A stretch of DNA of 64,000 nucleotides, from positions 62,001-126,000 of the forward strand of contig BQMJ01000026.1 in the NCBI GenBank assembly GCA_025991245.1. The letters run 5' to 3'. This DNA is from Galdieria partita (taxonomy: Eukaryota; Rhodophyta; Bangiophyceae; Galdieriales; Galdieriaceae). Numbering within the stretch: position 1 is the stretch's first letter; each line of letters starts with the position of its first letter. Below are positions 11,550-24,262 of the stretch, in pieces. The translations under genes and the position numbers were made by a program. Below the pieces are notes generated by a model, which made no database searches, was not told where the DNA came from, and saw only the letters and a program-made list of their open reading frames with translations.

Positions 11550-12473
11550 TTATGAAAAATATGTACTCTGTTGTGTCATTTCGATACCTAGATATCGCTG
11601 CCTTGCGTCAGATGGATTGAAGGGCTTTGTACCATCAATAGCTTTCCAGCTACAAACTTTCTTTAAAGTCGACTGAAAATTATGCTTCCATCGTTGTTCT
11701 ATGCTCGAATCATATCCAGGCTCAAGGACATAGACTGTAGAAAGCTCTTCTAGATGAGTTGTGTTCTAAAGAAGGATATGTATTACTGTACAACTCATAT
11801 TCGTAAGGACCTGAGAAAGATTAGATGCCCTCTTTCTATCTCCAATGATAGTTGGAATATCATTCGACTTGGAAAATGCGGAATTTATCCCTTTCTCTAC
11901 ATATTGAGTTGAAAGTGGTTCTATAAATAAGTAAAATTTCAATATATAGTATGTTTGGTGAATTGGATGTTCCAGTTACAAGTAGACATTCCCCTCAATG
12001 GCTTCTATGTCTCCGTATACCTGTTGGGGAAGACGGATATACTGATCTTCTTTCTCGAAAAAATTCTGCAACATCATGAAGTTTTTTAGGAGCGCATTAT
12101 AGTATTCATAAAGCAAATAATTGTTTTCATAAGAGAGTCGGGTTGGCACAATTCTCCGCATATTCTGTGTAACAGCAAAGATAAAGTTGGTTTCTTTGAT
12201 ATGAGCAGTCAAGAAATGCTCAATGGACTTTGTGCAATTCAAAATAGTGGACTCTTCTCTATGGTATTCTTTTTGTACTTCAGTGCGACTTGGCCTTTCG
12301 AGAAGGATTTAGATACAAGTAAAACATTCCTATTCACAATTTCAAGTAATATTATTAGTGAATCATGGTCTTGCAACAAAATTAGAGTTATAATTGGAAA
12401 CCTATTTAGAAATGTCTTTGCTGGAGATTTTTAGAGTACCCTTTGGTAGAGTTTTACAACTCATACCACTCAT
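11550..12473 (-). CDS. Unrecognised spliced gene
   Basis: A multi-exon gene I cannot name. The best model starts at ATG 12473, with only ATG-A in exon 1, a 49-nt intron (12421-12469), then a hydrophobic exon (FPIITLILLQDHDSLI). Next come an exon with RRIVPTRLSYENNYLLYEY, a Ser/Lys-rich exon, and a last exon with LEPGYDSSIEQRWKHNFQ and VCSWKAIDGTKPFNP before TAA at 11550. The exon boundary near 11975 is unresolved; the intron there may be about 90 nt. The phrase WKAIDG recalls LPS-type (GT25) glycosyltransferases, but that is too little to assign a function. It diverges from MCM3 over 347 bp. Confidence 0.55.
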
Positions 12474-12820
12474 ATCATCTACGAAGTAGCACAGAAGCTA
12501 GATTATTGGGAAGCTTGAGGAGTTTTCAACACTTGAAGGCAAACGCAGCAATGAAGCACTGGCGATATATTTACAAGTCCACTGTCAAGCAACTATAATA
12601 TGTACTTTCAACTAATTTTGTGCTTTAAACTGTTCAAATTACAATAGAAAACCTCAAAGCTTTAAAGAAGCTTCACATTGAAAACAAAGCTATGGTAAGA
12701 TTCAAATCTAAGCAAACACAAGAGTTTCTACATCTTGCGGAAGACCTGAATTCGATTTGGCGGGCTTAAGTCAACCGTTCAAAATTACCCGCGCTAGCAT
12801 TCCCTTCTTTGCAACTGCAA
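12474..12820. other. Divergent promoter region upstream of MCM3
   Basis: 347 bp between the unknown minus-strand gene and MCM3. It contains a consensus E2F-like element (listed separately) and nothing that looks coding. Confidence 0.6.
12756..12765 (+). promoter_or_regulatory. E2F-like site upstream of MCM3
   Basis: TTTGGCGGGC, a match to the E2F/DP consensus TTTSSCGC/G, ending 55 bp before the MCM3 start codon. A second related sequence, TTACCCGCGC at 12785-12794, lies 26 bp before the ATG. G1/S control of MCM genes by E2F is established in plants, animals and the red alga Cyanidioschyzon; its action here is inferred from position and sequence only. Confidence 0.6.
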
Positions 12821-15544
<2,724 letters not shown>

Positions 15545-15795
15545 AATGCCTTCACTGTTGTTTGATTTGTCAGTCGAATGGTCCAATACTTGCACATCTA
15601 TAGTGACTCTTGAATATTGCTCGCAACTGGTTGGTCACTTATCTTTGTTCTATATAGTTTTGACATCCCCTCCATATCATTTGTTGGCATTGAAAACAAT
15701 ATTCACTGAGGACATCTGCAACTATTTATGTCGTTTGTTGGAATAGTTAGCCATCCGACTAAGTGAATTAATGTTCAACTAACTTGAGCTCCCCT

Positions 15796-17422
15796 TTATT
15801 CAGTTGCAACCAACAGTATTTTCTGCTTCTTGCCAATTCCTAAAAGAAGCATATCATTCTCTACGAGGTCTTCCTTGCTTATCGACCTATCAAGTTCCTG
15901 AACTCTTCGATTATTTATATAACAACCGCCATTGCTAATAAATCTTTTGGCCTCGCTCTTGCTTTTCATAATGCCACATTCCACTAAAACTTCAACAAGA
16001 CTTCTTTGCAGTAAATGTTCTCTGCGGATTTCTTTTGATGGTATTTCGCCTTTCAAGTGACGCAACGTGTCAAAATCAAGGATTGACTCCTCAACAAGCC
16101 GACCAGGAGAAGACGCTGACGTCACTCGTTCGGCAATTTTAACACCTTCCTCTCCATGCACCAGTTTTGTTACCTCTTCCGCCAACAGCTTCTGCGCTGT
16201 GTTAGCTTTATAAAAACTCGAACTGTTCATTCTTAACTCTAGCTCTTCAATTTCCGATAGTGGCAAGAAGGTTAAACACTTCAAAAGTCGTATCACATCC
16301 GCATCAGAAGTTTTGTAAAGGAACTGATAAAACTCAAAAGGAGATAACTTTTCAGGTGACAGCCATATGGCTCCCTTTTCCGACTTGCCAAATTTTCGTC
16401 CGTCTGAACTAGTCAATAGTGGAAAAGTTAGTCCATGAAGATTAGCACCCAACAGTCTTCTAGCCAGCTCCTTCCCAGCAACAATATTACCCCATTGATC
16501 GCTTCCTCCTGCTTGCAACTGTACTCCATAGTGTTTATGTAGATGAACAAAATCATACGCCTGCAGCAATTGATATGAAAATTCTGTAAACGAGATGCCT
16601 TCTTCGCTGTTCATTCTATTTCGAACGCTTTCTTTTCCTAACATAGTGCCTACTCGAGTGTATTTTCCAACATCTCGTAAAAACTCCAAAAAGCCCATTT
16701 TGCCTAACCAGTCGTCATTGTTCAAAAAGATAGGTTCCACTGGGTTAGTAGTATCGTGACTGAAGACCAGTATCTAACCAACGTGAACAAACTCTGAAGC
16801 TCGCTTCAATCTATCCCAACATACTTACCCTCTCAAAGTTCCTTTTAATACCTTGCAAGTTTCTTGCTATTGTTTCGTTATCCAACAAGGGCCTCTCCAT
16901 ACTTTTCCCAGAGGGATCCCCAATCTTTCCAGTTGCTCCGCCTAAAAGAACTACAGGTTGATGACCGTATAATTGGAACCATCGAAGAATCACAATTCCA
17001 AGCAAGTTTCCCACATGAAGACTTTCTGCAGTAGGATCGAAACCCACATATATTCTTACTGGCTTTTGACAAAGCTTCTCGACTTCTGGACCCGTCGTTT
17101 GGTCAATAAGGCCTCGCTAAACATTGCGAAAATATTACATATTCAATAGTACGACAAGAATACGTTTCAACTTTACCTTTCTCAAAACTTGTATAACAGT
17201 TTCCTTTGAACTATCCTGAGTTGCATCAACGTTCCCACAACAGTGAAGTTGGTGTACAACTTCTTTCACGTTCCTAAAATATGCTAGTTTTGGTAATTTT
17301 GCGCATTGCACAAAAACACAACGTTTCGCGAAACGGAATAATCTACAGAAGTTTTTTCTATTAGACCAAACACACAAGTGTTGCAAAGGTGCAAAACTAA
17401 GTGAGTGGTAAGTTGCCATTCC
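15796..17422 (-). CDS. Organellar (bacterial-type) tyrosyl-tRNA synthetase
   Basis: Three exons (17177-17422, 16829-17116, 15796-16773) give 503 aa. The class I core shows VGFDPTAESLHVGNL (HIGH-equivalent HVGN), QAGGSDQWGNI and KFGKS in place of KMSKS, as in bacterial TyrRS. A C-terminal S4 RNA-binding domain (KSEAKRFISNGGCYINNRRV) follows. The about 85 residues before the core (MATYHSLSFAPLQHLCVW..) are hydrophobic and basic, as in a transit peptide, so plastid or mitochondrial import, perhaps dual, is likely. An in-frame upstream ATG at 17518 would add 32 residues. It attaches tyrosine to tRNA-Tyr in the organelle. It is convergent with MCM3. Confidence 0.93.
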
Positions 17423-17605
17423 TGAATCAACCCGAATAGTTCTCAGTGTAGCATTCCATTGCTTTGAAGACAAAACAATATTTGTGTTCGTCAATACATA
17501 TGTCTCACTAACATCCAAATAAAAACTTCTTATACCAACTTGAGCCTCTTATTTCTGTAATATCCCTTCAAACTGCCGAAAGAGTTTAGCGAAGATTCAT
17601 CAAAA

Positions 17606-18764
17606 CTAGTGACATCTGTTCACGTCATGACGTTGCTTTCGAATGTACTTGAATGAACCCTTGAAAAAGTATAATAAAACTATTGAAAATAGAAAAGAGA
17701 ATAATAGACTTCCACCAACTACGGAATACCAACCAATTGGGGAGCCCGTACTTGACAACTCAAGAGGAGTCAATATATTTGTACCAAAGCAGGCCCCAAA
17801 CTAATGAATCTGAGAAGATTTCCAAAAGAAGTAACACTTGAACTTACTAAAGAAGTAAAACTAATCGCACTAGATATTAATGTGAAAACTAAATCATAAG
17901 AAATGACTCGATTACGAAAAGAATCCATTCCTATGCTCAAAACATCCTCTCGATTATTTACCTCTTCCAACAGCCTGTGTACTCGTTGTCCAATTGTTTC
18001 GAGTAACTATACAAGAGTTATGATTGCACGATAGAAACATAAGCAAGACATACCAAGATAGAAGAGTCAAGACAACGAAATAGTACTAGGCGCTGTTCTA
18101 CGAGGTCTTCTGTCTGCTGTTCCAAGTTGTTGCTGGCAAAATCAGGATAGACTTTAAAAGCTTCTTCCTCGAGAAATGAAACTAAAAGCTGGCGTGGAAT
18201 TTCCGAGTTCTCGGCAATTTGATAAAGTTGTTCCTTTTTTAAACGAAGGGATGACAGATACTGTGCCACATTCTTTCTTGGTGCTTCCTTCAGCATCTGA
18301 TGGGTTGTAAATTCTAAGGATTCGAAAGGCTCCGTTGCTTGCTTGCTTACGAGAGTTAAAAGCGTATCCAAAACAAAAAGTTCGAAAATAAAACCGTCAC
18401 TGGACTTTGCAGTTGACCGCAGACTTGTTATAAGCTGTTTCGAAACTTGAGCACTCTGAGGATTTTCTGGGTCAAATATTTGTGCTTTTTCATGGAATAC
18501 AAGAGCCTTTAGATCAAATACTGACAGAATAATTACGTTGCTCAAAAGTCTTAGAGTTGCTCCCCTCCTGAAAGCTGGATCAACCACTTTGAGGTCAGTA
18601 AAGTTCAACTTTCTATTTGTGCGTCCTCTTCTCGATAGTCCCCTCCATAAAACACTTTCATTCGCTTCAGAGACCACTGTCTTTCTGTTTATGGTACGAA
18701 GCGAACTTCTGCCGTCACTGAGTATTTCTAAACATTTAAGCACAAACTCGTCCTCGTTCTCCAT
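17606..18764 (-). CDS. MRS2/CorA-like magnesium channel with variant GTN motif
   Basis: Three exons (18054-18764, 17848-18006, 17606-17800; both introns 47 nt) encode 354 aa. The N-terminal cytosolic/matrix part fits MRS2 (TDLKVVDPAFRR, FDLKALVFHEKAQIFDP), then a long helix region (LLETIGQRVHRLLEEVNN). Two C-terminal membrane helices follow, with the pore-motif region FGACFGTNIL in between the first helix and the loop. The family signature G-M-N reads G-T-N here. MRS2 forms pentameric Mg2+ channels in inner mitochondrial, plastid or vacuolar membranes. The substitution may alter conductance or selectivity. No clear presequence is seen; the start is acidic (MENEDEF). Confidence 0.85.
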
Positions 18765-18991
18765 TTCGGAAAGCTTTAGGGAATGAAATTTTCCATGGGT
18801 TATTCATATTCTTTATCTGTAGTCTATTTCTCAACTCCTATGTCGGCTATGAATCCACAAACTTTACACTACTAGATCCTACTTTTCCGAATATTCAACG
18901 AGTGCAAACATCACAGCAACAAGAAATATGGTCGTAAACATTTCAAATTTTATATAAACGAAAAATCGGCAGTTGTTTCGAAAACTTTGAA

Positions 18992-20737
18992 TTACGAATA
19001 ATGTGACAAAGGGTTCCAAGAACTTATCGAGTTTGTAAAACAATCTTGGTTAGTTGATGATATCACGTTCTTACTATAAGCAGGTTGCAAAGGTGGTCTC
19101 CTTCCTGAGGAATGTATTAAGTCCTTTTCCTTCAAAACTTCACTTGACTTAAAGTAAAATAAACTTGGAACATCCAATTTTCTAGCAAACACCATTCGAT
19201 ATGTCAAATAAGCATAAAATGTACCTCCTAATAGATCGATGACATAATGATGTTGTAAATACATGGCCGCCCAATAAATCAAGCAGACGTAACAAGTAGC
19301 CAAAACTTTGAAAAGATGCGAACCTCTTGTAGGAAAACAAAATGCTATAAGTGACGGCCATGCAGCGTGAAGACTTGGAAAAGAACCAAATGGTATTCTA
19401 TTTTGGGTTGTATAAGTTTCCTGATAGAATACAATACCGAAAAGCTTATCAACACGTGACAAAGCAGCTCCAGGATTTCCACTCATCCAGTGTTCTGCCT
19501 TTGCTAATCCATTCAACTCAAAGTACCAAGGAGGTGCAAAAGGAAAAAGAATCTATCCCATTTAAGATAGCACACTCATGTGAAATAGAATTACCAACCT
19601 GCGTCAATACAGCTGAAGTATTTAATACTCCTAATGAGGCAAAAAAACAGAATGCTGTCTTCCGACCGTCCTATATTTAAACAAGCTTGGCAACTACGAA
19701 TAATGTTCATTCACATTTGTACTTACTGTCAGGAGAAGATATAAAAAAAATATTCCCGGCAAAACTGCATGTATTGTGTAAGGAATTGCTGCTATAAAGT
19801 CTGCTGCTTTACTAGACCTCGTGGCAAACCAACGATATGGAAAATGTAAAATACCTTCCAACTTAGGAAGTAAACTAGTATTGATAGCAGGACGCCAAGA
19901 GAGAGATAAACGAGGATAAAAATTAAATACCAGAAACCAGACAATCAGAGGTAACATTGAAAGCACAATCTCCACTCCAATTCTACCAACCATTTGTCTT
20001 GTCATTGTTTCTCCAGTAACGCTCGAAAGAATCCTCAAAAACCAATCTACCCCATAAGACATGTTCATTGGTTGATAATGTGATTCTGGTCTTTCCATTT
20101 CCATACTACCAGTCACAGAACCTTTCCTGGCAGGAAATTGATTTGTTTCACTAACCCCTGCAAGTTGACGGTGTTCAGGAAGATGAGGATTTTGTTGAAC
20201 CCGAAAGGGCACATTATTGGATTGTGAACTGTTTACCAAACTAGGACAATCAGACAGTGCTGTTGATTGAATACTAGATTCAGATGGGTCTTTCTCAGAA
20301 GACTGCGGGGAATTTCCTACGCTAGAACTCTCCAGCTTGTTCTTTCCTTTGGCATTTCTAAAGAGCTTTAAAAAATACTTCTTGCATACTCCGGCACTAC
20401 GTTTTATCAAACCAGCTTGTTCAAAAAGGCTTTTTGGGGAGGAAGTTCGTGGCGCATAGTACGGTAGCTCAAACTTCTTATAGCAAACTGGAAATAAAGA
20501 CTTGTTGTTTTTATGACCCACATCAACACAAATGTTACTTCCTAGTGTGGATTCTGAAACACTTGCTCTTCTTGTTTTGAATCTACTACTGGAAATAGCT
20601 GGAGTAACCTCGAACGAGTTGGTACCTTCCAATAATAGAAAGTCACTGGCCGCTCTCCTTCTGTTCCACCTCCCAATGTCACTATTTCTAGGTTCAGTTT
20701 CTTTCTGAGGAGAGTTGGTCGAAAAGTGGTTGGCCAT
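18992..20737 (-). CDS. AUR1-like phosphotransferase (PAP2 superfamily)
   Basis: Three exons (19727-20737, 19599-19670, 18992-19552) encode 547 aa. Residues 1 to about 220 form a polar Ser-rich cytosolic extension without a recognisable domain. After this come about six membrane segments. The catalytic motifs of the AUR1/PAP2 group are present: PFAPPWYFE, FGSFPSLHAAWP and YLQHHYVIDLLGG, with the catalytic His residues in SLH and HHYVID. Fungal Aur1 moves phosphoinositol from phosphatidylinositol to ceramide in the Golgi. Here the activity is inferred to be inositolphosphorylceramide synthase or a related lipid phosphotransferase. Confidence 0.8.
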
Positions 20738-20804
20738 TTAAGCAAACAGCCTACAACGTAAACGAACAGCTCTCGACACCATTTTCCCCTGAAAGCCAAA
20801 TCAA

Positions 20805-21303
20805 TTAATATTCACCTCGAAAGTAGACGATATCTGCCTCTAGTTGCTTCACTTGACGTTGTAGAGCGTCAACCTAATCACTTCTATACTTGTTCAGTTG
20901 AAACTCAATAAAGGGCTCTTACTTGTTTTACAAGTTTTTCGTTGGATTGTGCGGCTTGTTCATATCTTTGGTATAACTCGTAATAAAGCTTGTCTAGTTG
21001 TTCAACGTCTTCGCAGATTGTATGGAGCTGTCTTTGCAAATCTGCCAACTTGTCTTGGTCTATATTTTCACAAAGCCTGCAAACATCTTCTAGTTTAGAA
21101 CGAACTGAGCCAAACTGCACAGAATCCGCTTCAGAAGTCTTATTCTGAAAGTCAAAAAACGAGAGCTCGGCCTTTATAGTTCTCTGTTTCCCTTGACGAT
21201 AGAAACCAATAGCACTTGTAGAGGTAGACTTGTTTAAAAAATATACAGAAGACCTTCTGAAAGGAAATATGTAGGCTACAAAACAGTGACAACTTAACTT
21301 CAT
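20805..21303 (-). CDS. Small coiled-coil protein, probably organelle-targeted
   Basis: Two exons (20923-21303, 20805-20873; 49-nt intron) encode 149 aa. The first about 45 residues are basic and hydroxylated with no acids (PFRRSSVYFLNKSTSTSA), as in a plastid or mitochondrial transit peptide. The remaining part is a continuous heptad-rich helix (KLADLQRQLHTICEDVEQ and later VDALQRQVKQLEADIVYF). The function is not recognised. It ends only 67 bp upstream of the AUR1-like start on the same strand, so the latter's promoter is very short or lies within this gene. Confidence 0.65.
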
Positions 21304-21468
21304 TTCAAGATACACAATTTTCGATGAGCAACGATGAACACGTTACGTCCACCAACTCACGAGTTCGCAAACTAAGAAAATACTAAAGTGTATGATATAA
21401 TCCCTAAAATAGTTTTATAGACGCTTGTTGTGGGAAACTTATTCTAAACAAACTGAAAGAAAACTGAT

Positions 21469-22557
21469 TCACGCCCTACTCTTCCTACCTTTCGAGCCCT
21501 TCTCGTCATATTTAGTGTCATTGGGAGCATTCCTATTGTCTTCCTTGTTCACATCTGAATTTCTCGTTCCATCTTCAGTGTTCTTTATCGAAGTGCCTTC
21601 ATACATTCTCCGTAACATATCTAAATGCTCTACGGAAACTCCTTCTGTCGAAGCTGTCTTCTCCGAGGTTACAATTTCTTCACCTTCAACCGATGCTTCT
21701 GGATGCGACTCTTCATCAGTGTTCTCAACGTTAGCCTTTGGGTCTTTCTCTTCACTATCTTGCTCCGAAGATCCTTGATTATCTTCTTGCGTCTGATTTT
21801 CGAGTCTTTTACGCAGACTACTTAACAAATCCTCATCACGCACGGGAGAATCATCGTCCTCTTCGATAAACTCGCGCTTCAATTGTTCCAGTCTTTCATA
21901 TTCTCTTTCAATGGCCTTTGCTTCCTCTTCTTCCTCCCTCAAAGATATCTTGTATAACACAAAGCAAACTCCTGCAAAAACAAGAAGCGTCAGTCCCCAA
22001 GTAATAAACTTTTCTGACTTTGCAAGTTGTATTTTTGGTGAAGTTGAGACTTCTTTTGAGTTGCCATTCTTTTTTTGTTTGACTTGACTTTGTTCCTTCA
22101 CCCTTGCACTCTTGACCAAGACTATTTGAGTTTCTGAGCTTCTCCTGGACACTGATTCACTACTTTTGAGCCACGTGGCAGTGACACTTTCAGGTTCAAA
22201 GGTCTTGCCTTGACTTGGGAGTGCTTCAACTGGGTCACCAAGTGGCAGAGCCAAAAAGGAAACTATAACAGAAACAAAAGAACGAACCAGTACAGAGGAA
22301 ACACTGCACAACACTCTAACCAGCAAATTGGCTCGTTTTCTTCTATTCTTGTCTGTTGGAGACGTAAAGTACACTGGTTTCGAAAGGGGAACTTGAAACT
22401 GTCGTGCTACTATAAACAGGTTCCTCAAGCTTCGTCGACAAGTTTGGAAGATACAAGGGTGTTGAGTATTTTTCCGAAGAGGAAGACGTTTATATCCAGA
22501 AACAAAAGTTTTGGAACAAGTCTTCGTGAAACATTCAAACTTTATGAAAGCTAGCAT
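21469..22557 (-). CDS. Putative plastid-targeted single-pass membrane protein
   Basis: An intronless 362-aa frame. A basic, Ser/Arg-rich N terminus of about 70 residues (FQTCRRSLRNLFIVARQF) is followed by a hydrophobic segment (LVRSFVSVIVSFLALPLGD) that ends near an ALPSQ site. This pattern fits a bipartite thylakoid or envelope targeting signal. A true membrane helix (ITWGLTLLVFAGVCFVLYKI) lies at about residue 195. The rest is highly charged with a Glu-rich coiled region and a disordered acidic tail. I do not recognise the family. The neighbour downstream is a plastid-type M48 protease. Confidence 0.6.
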   Translation of the reverse strand: MLAFIKFECFTKTCSKTFVSGYKRLPLRKNTQHPCIFQTCRRSLRNLFIVARQFQVPLSKPVYFTSPTDKNRRKRANLLVRVLCSVSSVLVRSFVSVIVSFLALPLGDPVEALPSQGKTFEPESVTATWLKSSESVSRRSSETQIVLVKSARVKEQSQVKQKKNGNSKEVSTSPKIQLAKSEKFITWGLTLLVFAGVCFVLYKISLREEEEEAKAIEREYERLEQLKREFIEEDDDSPVRDEDLLSSLRKRLENQTQEDNQGSSEQDSEEKDPKANVENTDEESHPEASVEGEEIVTSEKTASTEGVSVEHLDMLRRMYEGTSIKNTEDGTRNSDVNKEDNRNAPNDTKYDEKGSKGRKSRA

Positions 22558-22677
22558 TGAACTACGCACTATATGGATTGCTCTAACAAAATGGCCAGTG
22601 TCAATGAGCTAACAAGAATCTTATTTACTCAGATTATATATAAAACAGTTTGTACAAGACACCCAAGTGATCCCGAA

Positions 22678-23688
22678 TTACTCCCTTACAAGAGGCCGTC
22701 CGGTTCTTAACAATCTAGTATATTCCAGCGAAGTCGACCAATGGTTCAACTCCGTTATACGAGCGACTGGAAGAGGATGTGAAGCCACTTCGGCAAGTTG
22801 TTTCGAGGCTATTCGAGAAAGAAAGCCTTTTTCTGATTCCCTTCTAAACTCTTCAGCTTGTCTCATGTATTCTCTTACGTCCAGTTGATGATGAACTTTA
22901 GACGAACCACCAGCCAATTTCATGATAGTAGAAGTTACTATGAAAAGATCTTGGGATACTAATAAGGAGGCTCTATCACAGGAAAACTCCGCTGCTTGAA
23001 ACCATTTTATCATGTGACGTTCTAAAACATTAGAAAGTGGAAAGCCAGCTGCACCAAGAGAACTACAGAGAATTGCAAAAGAATTGGCTAATGTCAACCA
23101 TACTCCATGTTCACATTTTAAGTGTCCAAGTTCGTGAGCTAAAACTACTTGAAGTTCGGCTTCATCGAGTATATCCAATAAGGACGAATGTATAACTATA
23201 AACGGTTTCTCTCCTTGAAATGCCAGAGTATATGCATTAGGATATGGACTCTGTCGCAAAAATAGAGAAGGATAGGGATATATGTTCAGAATTCTACAAG
23301 CCTGCACCAACGATGCATACAAGTCAGGTAACTGTCTGCTAGTAACTTGGATACCAAAGGACAAATTCTCAAGAAGGAATAGTTTCTCTATGAACGGGTT
23401 AATGAATCGCCTCGACATCGCCTCAAGCCCTACTACTCTGCGTAACAAACTAGTGGAGACGAGGTCTATGGGGTGGCGGAAAGAATCTGCCTTTAGAGAA
23501 GGAAAAAATAATTTTTCCTTGTGCTCTCCAATAGACGCTGGAATTAAAGATGAACAAAAAATATGTGCCCTACGAAGTGAAACCAATTTCCTCGTTTTGA
23601 TGGAGACAGAAGCTTTTCGTAACGTTGTAGAAGACTTGAATGGCAAACCATAACAAAACAGGCATAAGTCTTCGAAATCCCTAACCAT
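22678..23688 (-). CDS. M48-family metalloprotease, plant plastid type
   Basis: An intronless 336-aa frame. The zinc-binding HELGH sits in VVLAHELGHLKCEHGVW, with the downstream glutamate of the family in QAAEFSCDRASLL. The flanking sequence (ALTFQGEKPFIVIHSSLLD-like region before the active site) resembles plant and cyanobacterial M48 proteases that carry a single hydrophobic segment, not the polytopic CAAX protease Ste24. The first about 60 residues are basic and Ser/Arg-rich, consistent with a transit peptide. Substrates of this group are largely unknown; a role in plastid membrane protein quality control is inferred. Confidence 0.85.
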   Translation of the reverse strand: MVRDFEDLCLFCYGLPFKSSTTLRKASVSIKTRKLVSLRRAHIFCSSLIPASIGEHKEKLFFPSLKADSFRHPIDLVSTSLLRRVVGLEAMSRRFINPFIEKLFLLENLSFGIQVTSRQLPDLYASLVQACRILNIYPYPSLFLRQSPYPNAYTLAFQGEKPFIVIHSSLLDILDEAELQVVLAHELGHLKCEHGVWLTLANSFAILCSSLGAAGFPLSNVLERHMIKWFQAAEFSCDRASLLVSQDLFIVTSTIMKLAGGSSKVHHQLDVREYMRQAEEFRRESEKGFLSRIASKQLAEVASHPLPVARITELNHWSTSLEYTRLLRTGRPLVRE

Positions 23689-24262
23689 TGAGAAGAGATA
23701 TTTTAGCTCCCACCACTTGGATTCGATTTGGTCACTTTGCAGCTGTTGTCTTTGACTTGTTCTCTCTCGAAAGACAGTGGTATTCTAAATGGTGAGTTGC
23801 CACAAAACGTTTATATCAGCATTCATAAGAGATATCGTTTTTTATGTTGTCGAACAATGAACCGTTGCTGCAATATGGGAATATGGACAAAACCCTTTCT
23901 CTGATTATAAATTACAAGTATCGAGCACATAACGTAAGAATTATGCACACGGCATTCTAATTGATCCAACAACAAAAAAAAGTTAATCATTGGACATGTT
24001 CCTAATTGTAAAGTGGTTATTTGAACAAAAGTAGGCTATGACTTAACTTACAAGTTAACTTTATAAACTTTCAAATTAAATGAAAGTGACTTCGTCATAT
24101 AAATGAAGTTTAAAGGATGAAGCATTCACGGCAGAGAACTCCAGTTATCTCATATAAATCTGATTCTTCTTCAAAGGAATGCCATGTACTTCACTCAATG
24201 CTTCATTGTAGTAGAAAGCAGTTTTCCATGATGACTTTCCACTTTGACCCGAAAACGCCCGT
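23689..24262. other. Intergenic between M48 protease and GT69 genes
   Basis: 574 bp between same-strand genes and the longest gap on this side of the window. It is AT-rich with short A/T runs (for example near 23970). I see no gene, RNA or repeat; it should hold the protease promoter and the 3' end of the GT69 transcript. Confidence 0.45.

Noticed and set aside
15561-15795. A gene in the MCM3-TyrRS convergent gap
   Set aside because: Only a short open frame without domain or splice support; probably 3' UTRs.
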